A stretch of 64,000 nt of DNA from Herbaspirillum sp. alder98. GTDB taxonomy: Bacteria > Pseudomonadota > Gammaproteobacteria > Burkholderiales > Burkholderiaceae_D. The stretch spans positions 310,001 through 374,000 of the forward strand of contig NZ_JAIUCY010000005.1 in assembly GCF_020179755.1 (NCBI RefSeq), in the 5' to 3' direction. Positions 49,761 through 59,639 of the stretch are shown piece after piece. The translations under genes and the position numbers were made by a program. Position 1 is the first letter of the stretch, and every line of letters begins with the position of its first letter. The notes below the pieces were generated by a model. The model was not told the origin of the DNA. It worked only from the letters and a program-made list of their open reading frames with translations, and did not search any database.

Positions 49761-50602
49761 GACGGCTTCCTGTAGACCGACGGCGAATGCATCTCGATCG
49801 GCAGCTGCATGCCGTGCAGCGACTCGGAGTGTCCCACCACCAGATAACCGCCCGGCCGCAATCGGGCGATCACATCGCTCACCACCTTGAGCTTGGTCTC
49901 GAAATCGAAATAAATGATCACATTGCGCAGGAACACCAGATCGAACTGGCCATCGTCGGTGGCGGCCAGGTCCGTCAGGTTGCGCTGATCGAATTCGACC
50001 GCGCTGCGCAACGCGCGCTCGATCAGGAAATGCCCTTCGTACTCGCCGGTGCCACGCAGGCAATAGCGCTTCAGCAACGGCGCCGGAATATTCTGCCCGC
50101 GCATCATCGGATACAACGCACGGCGCGCAAAGCTGAGCACCCGCAGGCTGATATCGGAACCGAACACCGACCAGCCGCCGCGCGGCCGATGCTGATCCAG
50201 CAACATGGCCAGCGTATAGGCTTCTTCGCCGGTGGAGCTGGCCGCGCTCCATACCCGCAGCTGCGGGCGCTTGCCCCAGGCCGGCAACAGTTCGCGCACG
50301 ACAAAATCGAAATGGGCCTGCTCGCGGAAAAAATAAGTCTCGTTGGTGGTGATCAGGTCAATCGCCCGCTGCCGCTCGACGCCGTTGGCGTCGCCAGCGA
50401 TCAGCGCGTGGTAGTCGGATAAGCGCACCAGCCCCAGCTCGTGCATGCGCGCCCCCAGGCGACTCTGCAGCAAGGCCTTCTTCGAGACCGGCAGATGCAG
50501 GCCGATGTGACGCTTGAACAATTGCTGGAACAGCAGCATCTCGCGATCGCTGACATCCTGCATGAGCGTCATCGGCGCTGGCGTCATGGCATCATCCGCC
50601 AT
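49757..50602 (-). CDS. cheR: chemotaxis protein methyltransferase CheR
   Basis: CheR uses S-adenosylmethionine to methylate receptor glutamates. The 281-residue protein has the N-terminal helical domain ([21 protein letters not shown]) and the SAM-binding domain with [29 protein letters not shown] and FLRNVIIYF. The start at 50602 gives a product of normal length and overlaps cheW by 11 bases; a second ATG five codons later is an alternative. Position between cheW and cheB is usual for chemosensory operons. Confidence 0.95.
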   Translation of the reverse strand: MADDAMTPAPMTLMQDVSDREMLLFQQLFKRHIGLHLPVSKKALLQSRLGARMHELGLVRLSDYHALIAGDANGVERQRAIDLITTNETYFFREQAHFDFVVRELLPAWGKRPQLRVWSAASSTGEEAYTLAMLLDQHRPRGGWSVFGSDISLRVLSFARRALYPMMRGQNIPAPLLKRYCLRGTGEYEGHFLIERALRSAVEFDQRNLTDLAATDDGQFDLVFLRNVIIYFDFETKLKVVSDVIARLRPGGYLVVGHSESLHGMQLPIEMHSPSVYRKPS

Positions 50603-51161
50603 TGAGTTCCGACCGATCCTCACCGGCCAGGATCCCGTCGGCACTCATGCCAAGCAAACTCGACAACTCATCCACCGACAGCACTTCCCTGACATCCAGC
50701 ACCACCACGAAGCGTTCGTTGATCCGGATCATGCCCTCGATGAAACTGGCGCGAATGCCGGCGCCAAAGGAGGGTCGCGGCTCGACGCTGGTGGCATCCA
50801 GGGTCAGCACCGCGCTTACCGCATCGACCATGACCCCGAGCAGCAGTGGCTGGTCGTCCTGCTCCAGCTCCATGATGATGATGCAGGTGCGCTTGGCAAA
50901 CACCGTCGGCGCGCGCCCGAAGCGTACCGACAGGTCGATCACCGGCACCACCGCCCCGCGCAGGTTGATGACCCCGCGCAGGAAACTGGGCATCAGCGGA
51001 ATCTCGGTCAGGCCGCCGAATTCGATGATTTCGCGAATCCGGTCGATGGGCATGGCAAAGCTTTCGCTGCCCACCATGAAGGTGAGGAACTGGCGGCTTT
51101 CCACCACCACTTCCGGTTGCCTGTTCCTGGCGAAGGCCCCATTGAGCGTCACACTGGGCAT
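50592..51161 (-). CDS. cheW: chemotaxis scaffold protein CheW
   Basis: CheW links receptors to CheA. The 189-residue protein has the double SH3-like fold with FLTFMVGSESFAMPIDRIREI, then IPLMPSFLRGVINLRGAVVPVIDL and IEGMIRINERFVVVLDV. It is a little longer than E. coli CheW owing to a C-terminal extension (DELSSLLGMSADGIL). The AGGAGA ribosome binding site is strong. One CheW serves the two receptors of this operon. Confidence 0.95.
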   Translation of the reverse strand: MPSVTLNGAFARNRQPEVVVESRQFLTFMVGSESFAMPIDRIREIIEFGGLTEIPLMPSFLRGVINLRGAVVPVIDLSVRFGRAPTVFAKRTCIIIMELEQDDQPLLLGVMVDAVSAVLTLDATSVEPRPSFGAGIRASFIEGMIRINERFVVVLDVREVLSVDELSSLLGMSADGILAGEDRSELNGG

Positions 51162-51210
51162 TGCTTTCTCCTGTTGCCGATCTGGCTGTATTGGTTGAAC
51201 CTGACGGCGC

Positions 51211-52764
51211 TCATGCCGCCCCTAGCGCCGCGGCCCTGGCGCTGGCCAGCTCTCGCTGGTAGAGCACTTCCGAGCGCGCTCCCTGCAGCGAGAAATAGCC
51301 CATCAGCTCGCGCAGGTTGAGCGCTTGCGAACTCATCTCTTCGGAGGTGGCCGACAGTTCTTCGGAGGCGGCCGCGTTGAGTTGGGCCGCCGCCGATATC
51401 TGGGTGATCGCGGTATTGATCTGCAGCAGCCCGGAATTCTGCTCGCGCGCCGAGAACGAGATATCGTCGACCAGGTCGGCGGTGCGCTGGATCGACGGCA
51501 GCACGCCATCGATCAGCTCACCGGCCCGCTCGGCCAGCTCGGTGCTGCGCCGGGCCACCTCGACGATCTCCTGGGCCGCCGCCTGCGAGCGCTCGGCCAG
51601 CTTGCGCACTTCGCCGGCGACCACGCCAAAGCCGCGTCCGTGTTCGCCGGCGCGGGCCGCCTCGATCGAGGCATTCAGTGCCAGCAGGTTGGTCTGGTAG
51701 GCGATGTCGTCGATCACGCCGATCTGGCCGGCGATGGCGCGCAGCGCATCTATCGTGTCGCGCACCACCTGCACGCTTTCGCTGGCCATGCGAGCCGAGT
51801 CGCCGGCGATCGCATTGGTCTTGTTGGCATTGTCGGTGTTGTGCAGCACGGTGGCGGTCATCTCTTCGACCACGCTGCCGGTCTCTTCGGCGTCCGACGC
51901 CTGGCGCGACGAGTTATCGCTCAGTTGCATGGCCGCAGCCGCCAGCTGGCTGGCACCGTTGGCCAACATGGTGGTGGCCTGGTTGACGTCGCCCAGCACA
52001 CCGCCCAGGCGCTCGGTCATCTGCTGGGCGCTGTGCAGCATGCTGCCATGCCCCCAGCGCGATACCTTGAAACGCACCGTCATGTCCCCCTCGGCGGCGC
52101 GGCGCAGGCTCATCATCGCCTCGCGCGGATCGCCACCGATCTGGCGCGCAAACAGGAAGCGCACATACAGCCCCATGGCCAGTGCGATCAGCGCCGCCAT
52201 CGACGTGACCACCGCCAGCTCGATGATATTGCGGCGCTGCAGATCGTCGGCGAGCTGCTTGTTGCTGGTGGCCTGGCGCACGTTTTCCTCGGTCAGCAAT
52301 TGCAGCTGGTTGCGCATGCGCTCGGCATGCAACTCGATCTCGGCGCTGTCCTGGGGAATACCGCGCAACACCGTCGTGCGCGCCTCAGAGAGCACCCGCT
52401 GGTAGTCGGCCAGGATGCGATCGGCCTGGCGCTGCAGATCGGCCTCCAGCTGCGACAGGACGGTGGTGCCCTGGTACGCCACGTAGGATGCCACCATCTC
52501 CTGCAACTGGCGCTCCACCATGGCGGCATTGCGGCTGCGTTCGGCCGCCTCCTGGGATTTCTGCAACAGCATCATGCTCAGGAAAGCCTCCTGGGCGAAC
52601 TTGCGCGTGTCGTTGAGGTAGACGATGGTCTTGAGGTTGGAGCGGTAGATATCCTGCAGCAGATTGTTGACCTTGTACAGGTTGTATGCGGCCTGGGTGC
52701 CGACGCCCAATGTGATCACGGCGCCCAGCAAGAAAAACAGCGTCAGTTTGTTCGACAGCTTCAT
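51211..52764 (-). CDS. methyl-accepting chemotaxis protein (third)
   Basis: A 517-residue chemoreceptor of the che operon. TM1 (about 7-27), a four-helix-bundle periplasmic domain (about 28-180), TM2 (about 187-208), HAMP-type linker and signalling domain with [20 protein letters not shown] at the tip. The methylation helices are present. It has no xWxxF tail; the protein ends in an Ala-rich stretch. It lies 49 bases before cheW and 66 bases after the next receptor. Confidence 0.94.
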   Translation of the reverse strand: MKLSNKLTLFFLLGAVITLGVGTQAAYNLYKVNNLLQDIYRSNLKTIVYLNDTRKFAQEAFLSMMLLQKSQEAAERSRNAAMVERQLQEMVASYVAYQGTTVLSQLEADLQRQADRILADYQRVLSEARTTVLRGIPQDSAEIELHAERMRNQLQLLTEENVRQATSNKQLADDLQRRNIIELAVVTSMAALIALAMGLYVRFLFARQIGGDPREAMMSLRRAAEGDMTVRFKVSRWGHGSMLHSAQQMTERLGGVLGDVNQATTMLANGASQLAAAAMQLSDNSSRQASDAEETGSVVEEMTATVLHNTDNANKTNAIAGDSARMASESVQVVRDTIDALRAIAGQIGVIDDIAYQTNLLALNASIEAARAGEHGRGFGVVAGEVRKLAERSQAAAQEIVEVARRSTELAERAGELIDGVLPSIQRTADLVDDISFSAREQNSGLLQINTAITQISAAAQLNAAASEELSATSEEMSSQALNLRELMGYFSLQGARSEVLYQRELASARAAALGAA

Positions 52765-52830
52765 ATCCCACCCCCGGTTCAGTCCGACACCCCCGTGCCC
52801 GACCCTTGCTGTACCACTATCCTGCCGAAT

Positions 52831-54612
52831 TCAAAAGCGCTTGAAGGACGATTCGTCGACCGGCTGGTCCGCGTTGTCCAGCATCGACAGCCGCCGCGCC
52901 CGCGCATGCGGACTGATCACCGTCGGCTCGTTGACGGCCGCGCTCGGTCGCAACGAAGCCCCGCGTGACTCCCCTACCCTGAAAAAGCGCATCAGGTCCT
53001 GCAGATGGATCGCCTGGGCGCTCATCTCTTCGGACGTCGACGACAACTCTTCCGACGCCGACGCGGTCATCTGCGTCGTCTGCGCCATCTGGTGCACGGC
53101 ATTGTTGATCTGTTCCAAACCGGCCGATTGTTCCTGGGACGCGGCGGCGATTTCCTGCACCAGGTCGGCCGTCTTGCGGATCGAGGGCACCATCTGGTTC
53201 AACAGCCCGCCGGCCTTCTCGGCCAACCCCACGCTCTGCTCTGCCACGGCGATGATTTCCTGCGCCGCCACCTGCGAGCGTTCGGCCAGCTTGCGCACTT
53301 CGGCCGCCACCACCGCAAACCCCTTGCCATGCTCCCCGGCGCGCGCGGCTTCGATGGCCGCGTTGAGCGCCAGCAGATTGGTCTGGTAGGCGATATCGTC
53401 GATGATACCGATCTTGCCGGCAATCTGCTTCATCGCCACCACCGTTTCCCGTACGGCATCACCGCCGTCACTGGCGGCGCGCGCCGACAGGCTGGCGATA
53501 TTGTCGGTGGTGCGGGCGTTCTCGGCATTCTGGGCGATGGTGGCGGTGATCTGCTCGACCGAGGCGCTGGTTTCCTCGACATTGGACGCCTGCTGCGACG
53601 CATTGTGCGACAACGCCTGCGACGACGACGATATCTGCTCCGAAGCCGACGCCAGCGAAGTGGCGGTGCCGCCGACATCGCCGATGACATCGGTCCATTT
53701 GTTGATCACCTGCTGGGTGCTGTAGAGCACGCTGACCTTGTCCCGGGCCGACAGGGGCACATTGACGGTGAGGTCGCCCTCGGCCACCCGGCGCAGCACC
53801 GCCATGGCATCACGCGGCTCGCCGCCGATCTGCGAGCGAATCGTGTAATACGCAAACCACAGGCACAGGAACAGCACCAGCACCGACGCCGCCAGCAGCC
53901 AGAATATCTTCAACTGCAATTGACCATACTGCTGCTGGGCATGCAGCACCTTGGCCTGGGTACGCTCGTCCACCAGCCGCAGGAAATCGTTGATCGGACT
54001 CATCGCGCGACCAAACAGGTTGCGATAGTTCTGGTCGAACACCAGCTCCTGCGCCATCGCCTGGTTCGGTGCGCCGACCACGGTGAACTTGCCCTCGCCA
54101 TCGTCGAACTCGCCCTTGACCGCATGGAAGGCCGTGATGTCGACCTTGGACAGCTGATCGGCGACCTGCAGCGCGTCGCGCATCTTGGCCAGTTCCTGCT
54201 CGGTGAAACCGGACTGCTTGATCAGCTCGGCCAGCGGCACCGGGCGTGCATCCTTGCCGTCGACGATCTTGCGGGCGATGACCAGGTCCCAGTTGAAGCG
54301 ATCGTAGTTCTGGGGCCGCGCGCGCTTGCCGTTGCGGATGTCGACGATCATGGCGTAGCGCTCTTCGTCATTGGGATCGCCCGTGGTCACATAGGCCCGG
54401 GCGAACTTGGTCATGTCCTCGGTGGTACGTCGCAACTCGTTGGCCAGGGTGGCCGAGTAATAACGCGACTCATGCGCATGCTCCAGCGCCAGGTTGGCCT
54501 CGCGCAGCGCGCCGGTGAGGCTGATGACCACCGCCACCAGCAGCGACAGGACCAGCGCCAGCCAGATGAAAAGCTGCTTGATGCTCATCCTTTGGGTCAA
54601 TGTTTTCTTCAT
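52831..54612 (-). CDS. methyl-accepting chemotaxis protein (fourth)
   Basis: A 593-residue chemoreceptor. TM1 (about 12-33), a larger periplasmic domain (about 35-235) rich in helices with [22 protein letters not shown]2 (about 236-257), a linker and the signalling domain with [20 protein letters not shown] at the tip. The C-terminal tail ends in SSFKRF, which is not a CheR pentapeptide. The periplasmic domain differs from that of its neighbour, so the two receptors probably sense different signals. It follows cheA after 23 bases. Confidence 0.94.
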   Translation of the reverse strand: MKKTLTQRMSIKQLFIWLALVLSLLVAVVISLTGALREANLALEHAHESRYYSATLANELRRTTEDMTKFARAYVTTGDPNDEERYAMIVDIRNGKRARPQNYDRFNWDLVIARKIVDGKDARPVPLAELIKQSGFTEQELAKMRDALQVADQLSKVDITAFHAVKGEFDDGEGKFTVVGAPNQAMAQELVFDQNYRNLFGRAMSPINDFLRLVDERTQAKVLHAQQQYGQLQLKIFWLLAASVLVLFLCLWFAYYTIRSQIGGEPRDAMAVLRRVAEGDLTVNVPLSARDKVSVLYSTQQVINKWTDVIGDVGGTATSLASASEQISSSSQALSHNASQQASNVEETSASVEQITATIAQNAENARTTDNIASLSARAASDGGDAVRETVVAMKQIAGKIGIIDDIAYQTNLLALNAAIEAARAGEHGKGFAVVAAEVRKLAERSQVAAQEIIAVAEQSVGLAEKAGGLLNQMVPSIRKTADLVQEIAAASQEQSAGLEQINNAVHQMAQTTQMTASASEELSSTSEEMSAQAIHLQDLMRFFRVGESRGASLRPSAAVNEPTVISPHARARRLSMLDNADQPVDESSFKRF

Positions 54613-54635
54613 CTTGCGTCCCTATCTGGGGTCGT

Positions 54636-56873
54636 TCACGATTCGGACATGCTGCTGCGTTCCAGCTGGGGCGCATGTGCCATCTGATGCTGATCATGCT
54701 GCTGCGTGTAGTGGATCAGGTGCGGCACATCCAGTATCAGCGCCACCCGGCCGTCACCCAGGATAGTCGAGCCCGACAATCCCTTGACCTTGCCGAACAG
54801 CATGCCGAGCGGCTTGATCACGGCCTGGCACTCGCCCAGCAGTCCATCGACCAGAAGGCCCGCGCGCTGCTGGCCGTACTGCACGATCACCAGGCTCTTG
54901 CGGCCGCGGCCCTGGTCGGCCAGGTCGAACAGCTCCCGCAGCGGGACATAGGGCAACGCCTCGTCGCGCACCGAGACGATATGGTGATCGCCATCGTGCT
55001 GCGGCATGTCGATGCATTCGACCACCATGTCCAGCGGCACCACGAAGACGGCATTGCCGACCACCACCTGGAAGCCCGAGATGATCGCCAGCGTCAGTGG
55101 CAGGCGCACCCGCACCACGGTGCCCACCCCGGCCTGGGTATCGATATCGATCTCGCCGCGCAAGGCATCGATGTTGCGTCTTACTACATCCATTCCCACG
55201 CCGCGCCCGGACAACGCCGTGACCTGCCGCGCGGTGGAAAAACCGGGTTCGAAGATGAAGCGGAAGATCTCGGCGTCCGACAGATCGGCGTCGGCCGTGG
55301 TCAGCCCCCGGCTCACTGCGGTGGCCAGGATGCGATCGCGATCCATGCCGCGACCATCGTCCATCACCTCGATGACCACGCTGCCCGACTCGTGCGAGGC
55401 GTTGAGCTGCAACGTGGCCTTGGCCGGCTTGCCGCTGGCCACGCGCTGCGCCGCCGTCTCGATGCCGTGATCGATGGCGTTGCGCACGATGTGCATCAAC
55501 GGCTCGGCGATGCGTTCCACCATCGACTTGTCGAGTTCGGTGTCGGCGCCGGTCATGACCAGTTCGATGTCCTTGTCGAGGTCGTGCGCCAGATCGCGCA
55601 CCACGCGCGGAAAACGCTGGAATACCTCGTTGATCTGCACCATGCGCAGGGTCAGCGCGGCATCGCGAATCTGTTCCATCAGGTCGTGGATGGACTGGGT
55701 CGCCTCTTCGAACTGGCTATCCTTGCGACGCCGTGCGATCAGGCGCGCACCGGCGCCGGCGATCACCAGTTCGCCCACCAGGTCGATCAGTTGATCCAGC
55801 TTGGCGACCTCGATCTTGATGAATTTCTGCTCCTGCGCGCGGCGCTCTTCCAGCAGCCTGGGACGCCCGCCGCCGGCGGTCGCGCTGCGGCCATCGGACG
55901 ACCTGGGCAATGGCACGACCGGATCGATCTCGGCCGCCGACACCACCAGGTCACCCAGTTCGTCACGCGGCACGGCACCCAGGCCATCGAGCTCGTCGGC
56001 GCTCAAGGCGCCATGCACGTGCCAGGCCTGCACCAGCGCCAGCGCGCTGGGCTGGGCCAGCCGCTGCAGCACCGCGCCATAGGCCGACAGCGCGCTATGC
56101 GGAGCAATGATCTCGATGCGGCTGTCGTCGCGCACGAATTCGAACACGTTCTCGAGCGTCTGCTGGCTCGAGTCCGAGATCAGGCAGATCTCGAAACCGA
56201 GATAGCAGGTCTCCGGGTCCATCTGCGCCACCGGCGGCAGGTCATCGTGCACCGTGACAATCGCCACGATACGCCCCAGCGTGCGCAGGTAATGCAGGAA
56301 AGACACGGGATCGAGGCCGTCGCGCATGACGTTCTGATTGAACTGCAGCGACAGGTGCCAATAAGGATTGGACGCGGCAGCGCCTGGCGAACCGGCGGTG
56401 GCAGCAACAGCAGCAGGTCTTGCGATCGATGACGGCGCGGCCGGATTGGCACCTGGCGCGACGGCCGCTGCGGCGTCGCCAGGCATGCTCAGCAACAGGT
56501 TCAGCGACGCTTCGAGTTCAGTGCGACGCGGCAGGTCGGGCTCGCTGTCTTCCTCGCGTCGCTCGATGGCGTCGACCAATTCACCGATGTAGTCACCGCA
56601 CCTGAGCAGCAATGACATCAGGCGCGGGTCGAGCGCCAGTTGTTCATTTCGGACGCGGTCGAGCACGCTCTCGACCAGATGCGTGAACTGGACGATGCTG
56701 TCGAAGGCGAACAGGCCAGCCGATCCCTTGATGGTATGGGCGGCACGAAAGATGGCATTGATGGCATCGCGCGACGGGCCATCCAGCTCGATCTGGAGCA
56801 GGGCCGATTCCATCGCCACCAGCAGTTCGCGCGCTTCCTGCACCACCGCGTCGCGTGCCGAATCCTTCTTCAT
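54636..56873 (-). CDS. cheA: chemotaxis histidine kinase CheA
   Basis: A 745-residue CheA. P1 has the phosphorylated His46 in AAHTIKGSAG. A 100-residue Ala/Pro-rich linker and a second region (about 175-290) replace a standard P2. The dimerisation region (about 365-430), the ATPase domain with N-box HIVRNAIDHGIETA and G-boxes DDGRGMDRD and GRGVGMDVV, and the C-terminal CheW-like domain (about 610-735) follow. It should phosphorylate CheY, CheB and perhaps the REC-EAL protein. It overlaps the STAS gene by 4 bases. Confidence 0.96.
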   Translation of the reverse strand: MKKDSARDAVVQEARELLVAMESALLQIELDGPSRDAINAIFRAAHTIKGSAGLFAFDSIVQFTHLVESVLDRVRNEQLALDPRLMSLLLRCGDYIGELVDAIERREEDSEPDLPRRTELEASLNLLLSMPGDAAAAVAPGANPAAPSSIARPAAVAATAGSPGAAASNPYWHLSLQFNQNVMRDGLDPVSFLHYLRTLGRIVAIVTVHDDLPPVAQMDPETCYLGFEICLISDSSQQTLENVFEFVRDDSRIEIIAPHSALSAYGAVLQRLAQPSALALVQAWHVHGALSADELDGLGAVPRDELGDLVVSAAEIDPVVPLPRSSDGRSATAGGGRPRLLEERRAQEQKFIKIEVAKLDQLIDLVGELVIAGAGARLIARRRKDSQFEEATQSIHDLMEQIRDAALTLRMVQINEVFQRFPRVVRDLAHDLDKDIELVMTGADTELDKSMVERIAEPLMHIVRNAIDHGIETAAQRVASGKPAKATLQLNASHESGSVVIEVMDDGRGMDRDRILATAVSRGLTTADADLSDAEIFRFIFEPGFSTARQVTALSGRGVGMDVVRRNIDALRGEIDIDTQAGVGTVVRVRLPLTLAIISGFQVVVGNAVFVVPLDMVVECIDMPQHDGDHHIVSVRDEALPYVPLRELFDLADQGRGRKSLVIVQYGQQRAGLLVDGLLGECQAVIKPLGMLFGKVKGLSGSTILGDGRVALILDVPHLIHYTQQHDQHQMAHAPQLERSSMSES

Positions 56874-57202
56874 GCGTCCCCCTTCGCGCCGGATGTCGGC
56901 GGCGCCGCGAAAAACAGCGAATGCAATTGCAGCAGGTCGAATACCGCCAGCACGGCCGGACTGTAGGCCACCACATCAACCGCGCGTTGCAGCGCTGCCG
57001 CTTCCCGCCGCAGCAGCAACAGCAGCTGCACCCCGGCGGTATCGATCTCGTCCACTCCGGACAGGTCCAGCGCCAGCGTCCCCTCGCTGCGCGCCAGGAT
57101 GTGCAACAGTTCAGGCTTGCGCTCGGCCGCCTGGAAAATCGTGAAGCCACCGTTGAACGTCAACAGCGACCGGTCTTGCTGGAAGGAATGCTTCAATGGC
57201 AT
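56870..57202 (-). CDS. STAS-domain protein of the chemosensory operon
   Basis: A 110-residue single STAS domain of the anti-sigma-antagonist type: LTFNGGFTIFQAAERKPELL, TLALDLSGVDEID, and TAGVQLLLLL. The residue that is a phosphorylated serine in SpoIIAA is threonine here (DTAG). STAS proteins are found next to cheA/cheY in several alternative chemosensory operons; their role there is not well known and may be a scaffold. It overlaps cheA by 4 bases and follows cheY by 17. Confidence 0.85.
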   Translation of the reverse strand: MPLKHSFQQDRSLLTFNGGFTIFQAAERKPELLHILARSEGTLALDLSGVDEIDTAGVQLLLLLRREAAALQRAVDVVAYSPAVLAVFDLLQLHSLFFAAPPTSGAKGDA

Positions 57203-57219
57203 CGAACAGTATCCATCAT

Positions 57220-57588
57220 TCAGGGCAGCACCAGTTTGGCGACCGCTTCAAGCAACACCGTCGGCTGGAACGGCTTGTGGACCCAGGCCCGGATGCCGGC
57301 CGCCTTGCCCTCCTGCTTGAGCGCTTCGCCGCTTTCGGTGGTGAGCATGATCACCGGCGTAAAACGATAAGCCGTCATCTGCTTCATTTCGCGCACGAAG
57401 CTGAGGCCGTCCAGATTAGGCATGTTGAGATCCGAAATGACCAGATTGAACTTGCGTCCATCCAGTCTGGCGAGCGCATCCCGGCCATCACTGGCCTCGA
57501 CCACGTTATAGCCGGCCGCCTTGAGGGCGATCGAGATGGTCTGGCGCAGGCTGAATGAATCGTCGACGATCAAAATGCTCTTTTCCAT
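57220..57588 (-). CDS. cheY: CheY-type response regulator
   Basis: A 122-residue single receiver domain with acidic pair VDDSF, phosphoacceptor Asp in LVISDLNMPNLDG, Thr in LTTESG and Lys in VHKPFQP. It is the phospho-target of the adjacent CheA and may bind a partner other than the flagellar switch. The start at 57588 has GGAG seven bases upstream; another ATG at 57600 overlaps the stop of the upstream gene (TGATG) and would add four residues. Confidence 0.94.
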   Translation of the reverse strand: MEKSILIVDDSFSLRQTISIALKAAGYNVVEASDGRDALARLDGRKFNLVISDLNMPNLDGLSFVREMKQMTAYRFTPVIMLTTESGEALKQEGKAAGIRAWVHKPFQPTVLLEAVAKLVLP

Positions 57589-57599
57589 GCGTGGCTCCA

Positions 57600-58631
57600 T
57601 CAGAAGAAGTCGACCTGCGACTGCAGCGTCGGTCGGGCCCCGCCGCCGGCGTGCACCTGGCGTTGCTCGGGGGTGGTATAGGTCTTCTCGAGTTCGGCCA
57701 GCCATTGCTGCGGCGACGGCAGCGCGGCCGCAGGCGCACTGTCTTGCAGGCGCACGATGTCGCCCTGCAACTGCGCGAGTATCTGGCTGATGCGATCCTG
57801 GAATTGCAGGTTGACCAGGATGTCGCTCACTTCCTGGTCGACCGCCCGGTTTTCCGCTGCCATCTGGTCCACCGTATTGGCCAGGGTGGTGGCCGCCTGG
57901 CCAAACCCGGCCAGCACCCGGTCGATTGCCGCATGTGAATGCTCGACGATGCCGTCGGCGCCATCCGGCAGGTCCGCAGCGGCCATCACCGCCGCCTGGA
58001 TCTGCTGGCGGGCGGCCTTGGTGCGCAGCACGATCTGGCGGCTGTTGGCGGCCGCCCGTTCGGCCAGCTCCTGCCAGCTTTGCTGGCTGCTGAGCAGGTC
58101 GCTCACGCCGGTCTGCCCGGCCAGTTGTTCGTTCTGCAACGCCAACTGACGAATTTCGTCATTGGCCGCCGCCAGGCCTTCGAGCTTGCCCTGGAGCGAC
58201 TGACGGGACGCCAGTACGCTCTCGAGCGCCTTGGCCAGCACCCCCAGCTGCTCGCCAGCGCCTTGCAGCAACTGCTGCAGCTCGGCGCTGCGGGCGTCCT
58301 GTGACAATTGCCGGCTGCGGCCGAGGCGTTCGTTGATGCCGGCAAAACGGGTGGTGAGCGTATCGATCGCGCTCTGGGTCTGGGTCCGCGCCAGTTCGAC
58401 GTGCCCGCGCCACACCGGCAGCACCTGATGCAACAGGGCAGCCAGGCCGTCAGGAGCGTCCTTCGGCGAGTCCTCCTTTGCCTGCGCCGGCGCCGGCAGG
58501 CAGGTGAGGTAAAAGGCGCCGCCGATGAACAGACCAACCAGCGCGCCCAGCCACCAGCGACCGGCCAGCATCATGAAGAGCAGCAGGTTGAGCACACATA
58601 ACACCGGCAAGACATGACGTAGCGATTTCAA
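57600..58631 (-). CDS. membrane-anchored CheZ-like chemotaxis protein
   Basis: A 343-residue protein with two close N-terminal membrane segments (about 7-45) and a long helical, coiled-coil cytoplasmic part. Near the C-terminus VNLQFQDRISQIL holds Asp279 and Gln283 with the spacing and context of the FQDLTGQ active site of CheZ, the CheY-P phosphatase. The last residues QVDFF may be a CheY-binding tail, as in CheZ. It is often annotated as a methyl-accepting protein, but it lacks the receptor hairpin tip. The start is a TTG at 58631 with an AAGGA site 7 bases upstream; the next in-frame ATG lies inside the membrane segment. First gene of the chemosensory operon, next to cheY. Confidence 0.72.
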   Translation of the reverse strand: MKSLRHVLPVLCVLNLLLFMMLAGRWWLGALVGLFIGGAFYLTCLPAPAQAKEDSPKDAPDGLAALLHQVLPVWRGHVELARTQTQSAIDTLTTRFAGINERLGRSRQLSQDARSAELQQLLQGAGEQLGVLAKALESVLASRQSLQGKLEGLAAANDEIRQLALQNEQLAGQTGVSDLLSSQQSWQELAERAAANSRQIVLRTKAARQQIQAAVMAAADLPDGADGIVEHSHAAIDRVLAGFGQAATTLANTVDQMAAENRAVDQEVSDILVNLQFQDRISQILAQLQGDIVRLQDSAPAAALPSPQQWLAELEKTYTTPEQRQVHAGGGARPTLQSQVDFF

Positions 58632-58994
58632 TCCCTGATCCTTCCTGTTGTCTTTGTTTTATCCCTCTGTGGCGGGGTCTGGATTCCTCCGCGGCACTAT
58701 TGGTGCCACTGGCGTGTCTATCTCCGGTCGCAAACGCGGGCGAGGCAGACCCATCAATGGGCTAACCCATTTTGCAGTGTCACCGGGCCTCGCTTTCTTT
58801 CGAATAAAGGGCCATTTACTACCGAATTGTCAGGGACACCACATTATTTCAAACTAAAAATTGCCAAAATAACCACATAAATTCTCTTTAATCAACGAAC
58901 TAGCGCTCGACAACACGCTACGGCGGCAGCGGAAAAATAAATTACAATGCCGCACCCGCCGGTACCCGATCTCCGAACTTCAAACAGGACATCC
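58632..58994. other. divergent intergenic region chemosensory operon / dck
   Basis: An AT-rich stretch of about 360 bases. On the plus strand a TACAAT hexamer at 58943-58948 could be the -10 element for dck; no good -35 is seen. On the minus strand I do not find a flagellar sigma-28 promoter (TAAA/GCCGATAA) in front of the chemosensory operon, in line with it being a non-flagellar system. No gene is supported. Confidence 0.5.
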
Positions 58995-59636
58995 ATGGAA
59001 CTGGACAGCTATCGTTATATCGCCATTGAAGGCCCCATCGGGGTCGGCAAGACTTCGCTCGCGCAACGCCTGTCGACCCTGTTCGGGGCGCATGCCCTGC
59101 TGGAGCAACCCGAGGCCAACCCGTTTCTGGCCGAGTTCTACCGCGACGCCCCGCGTTTTGCGTTCCAGACGCAGACCTGCTTCCTGTTGCAGCGCCTGCA
59201 GCAGTTGCAGGCGCCGCTGGACGAGGCACTGCTGGATCAGCGTTTCGTGGCCGACTTCATGCTCGAGAAGAACATGCTGTTCTCGCAGTTGACCCTGCCC
59301 GAAGCCGAGTTGCTGCTCTACCAGCAATTGCATGCGCAGTTGCGGGCGCAGGTGCGGGTGCCGGACCTGGTGCTGTATCTACAGGCGCCGGTGGAGGTAT
59401 TGCAGGGTCGCATCGCGCAACGCGCCATCGACATGGAACAGGCGATTTCGGCGGAGTACCTGCAAAGCCTGTCGGAGGGCTACAGCAACTTTTTCTATCA
59501 CTATGAAGAGGCGCCGGTGCTGACCATCAACACCGAGCACCTGGACCCGGCGCACAAGGACGCCGACCTCCAGACGCTGCTGCTGCACATCGAAGCGATG
59601 CGCGGCAAGCGTGCCTTTCTTAATCAGGGAGTTTGA
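58995..59636 (+). CDS. deoxynucleoside kinase
   Basis: A 213-residue kinase of the deoxynucleoside/thymidine kinase type that phosphorylates deoxynucleosides in nucleotide salvage. The P-loop IEGPIGVGKTSLAQRL is at about 9-24, the DQRFVADFMLEKNMLFSQ block in the middle and the lid region around RIAQRAIDMEQ. The start at 58995 follows an AGGACATCC site. It lies 3 bases before panB; in related betaproteobacteria a gene of this type lies between folK and panB. The specific base is not predictable here. Confidence 0.92.
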   Translation: MELDSYRYIAIEGPIGVGKTSLAQRLSTLFGAHALLEQPEANPFLAEFYRDAPRFAFQTQTCFLLQRLQQLQAPLDEALLDQRFVADFMLEKNMLFSQLTLPEAELLLYQQLHAQLRAQVRVPDLVLYLQAPVEVLQGRIAQRAIDMEQAISAEYLQSLSEGYSNFFYHYEEAPVLTINTEHLDPAHKDADLQTLLLHIEAMRGKRAFLNQGV

Positions 59637-59639
59637 ACG

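Noticed and set aside
51325-54687. Long plus-strand frames antisense to the two chemoreceptors
   Set aside because: Both receptors are complete and recognised on the minus strand; these frames are rich in His, Arg and Gln and lack signatures.
54600-56432. 610-codon open frame antisense to cheA
   Set aside because: Shadow of cheA; composition typical of such antisense frames.
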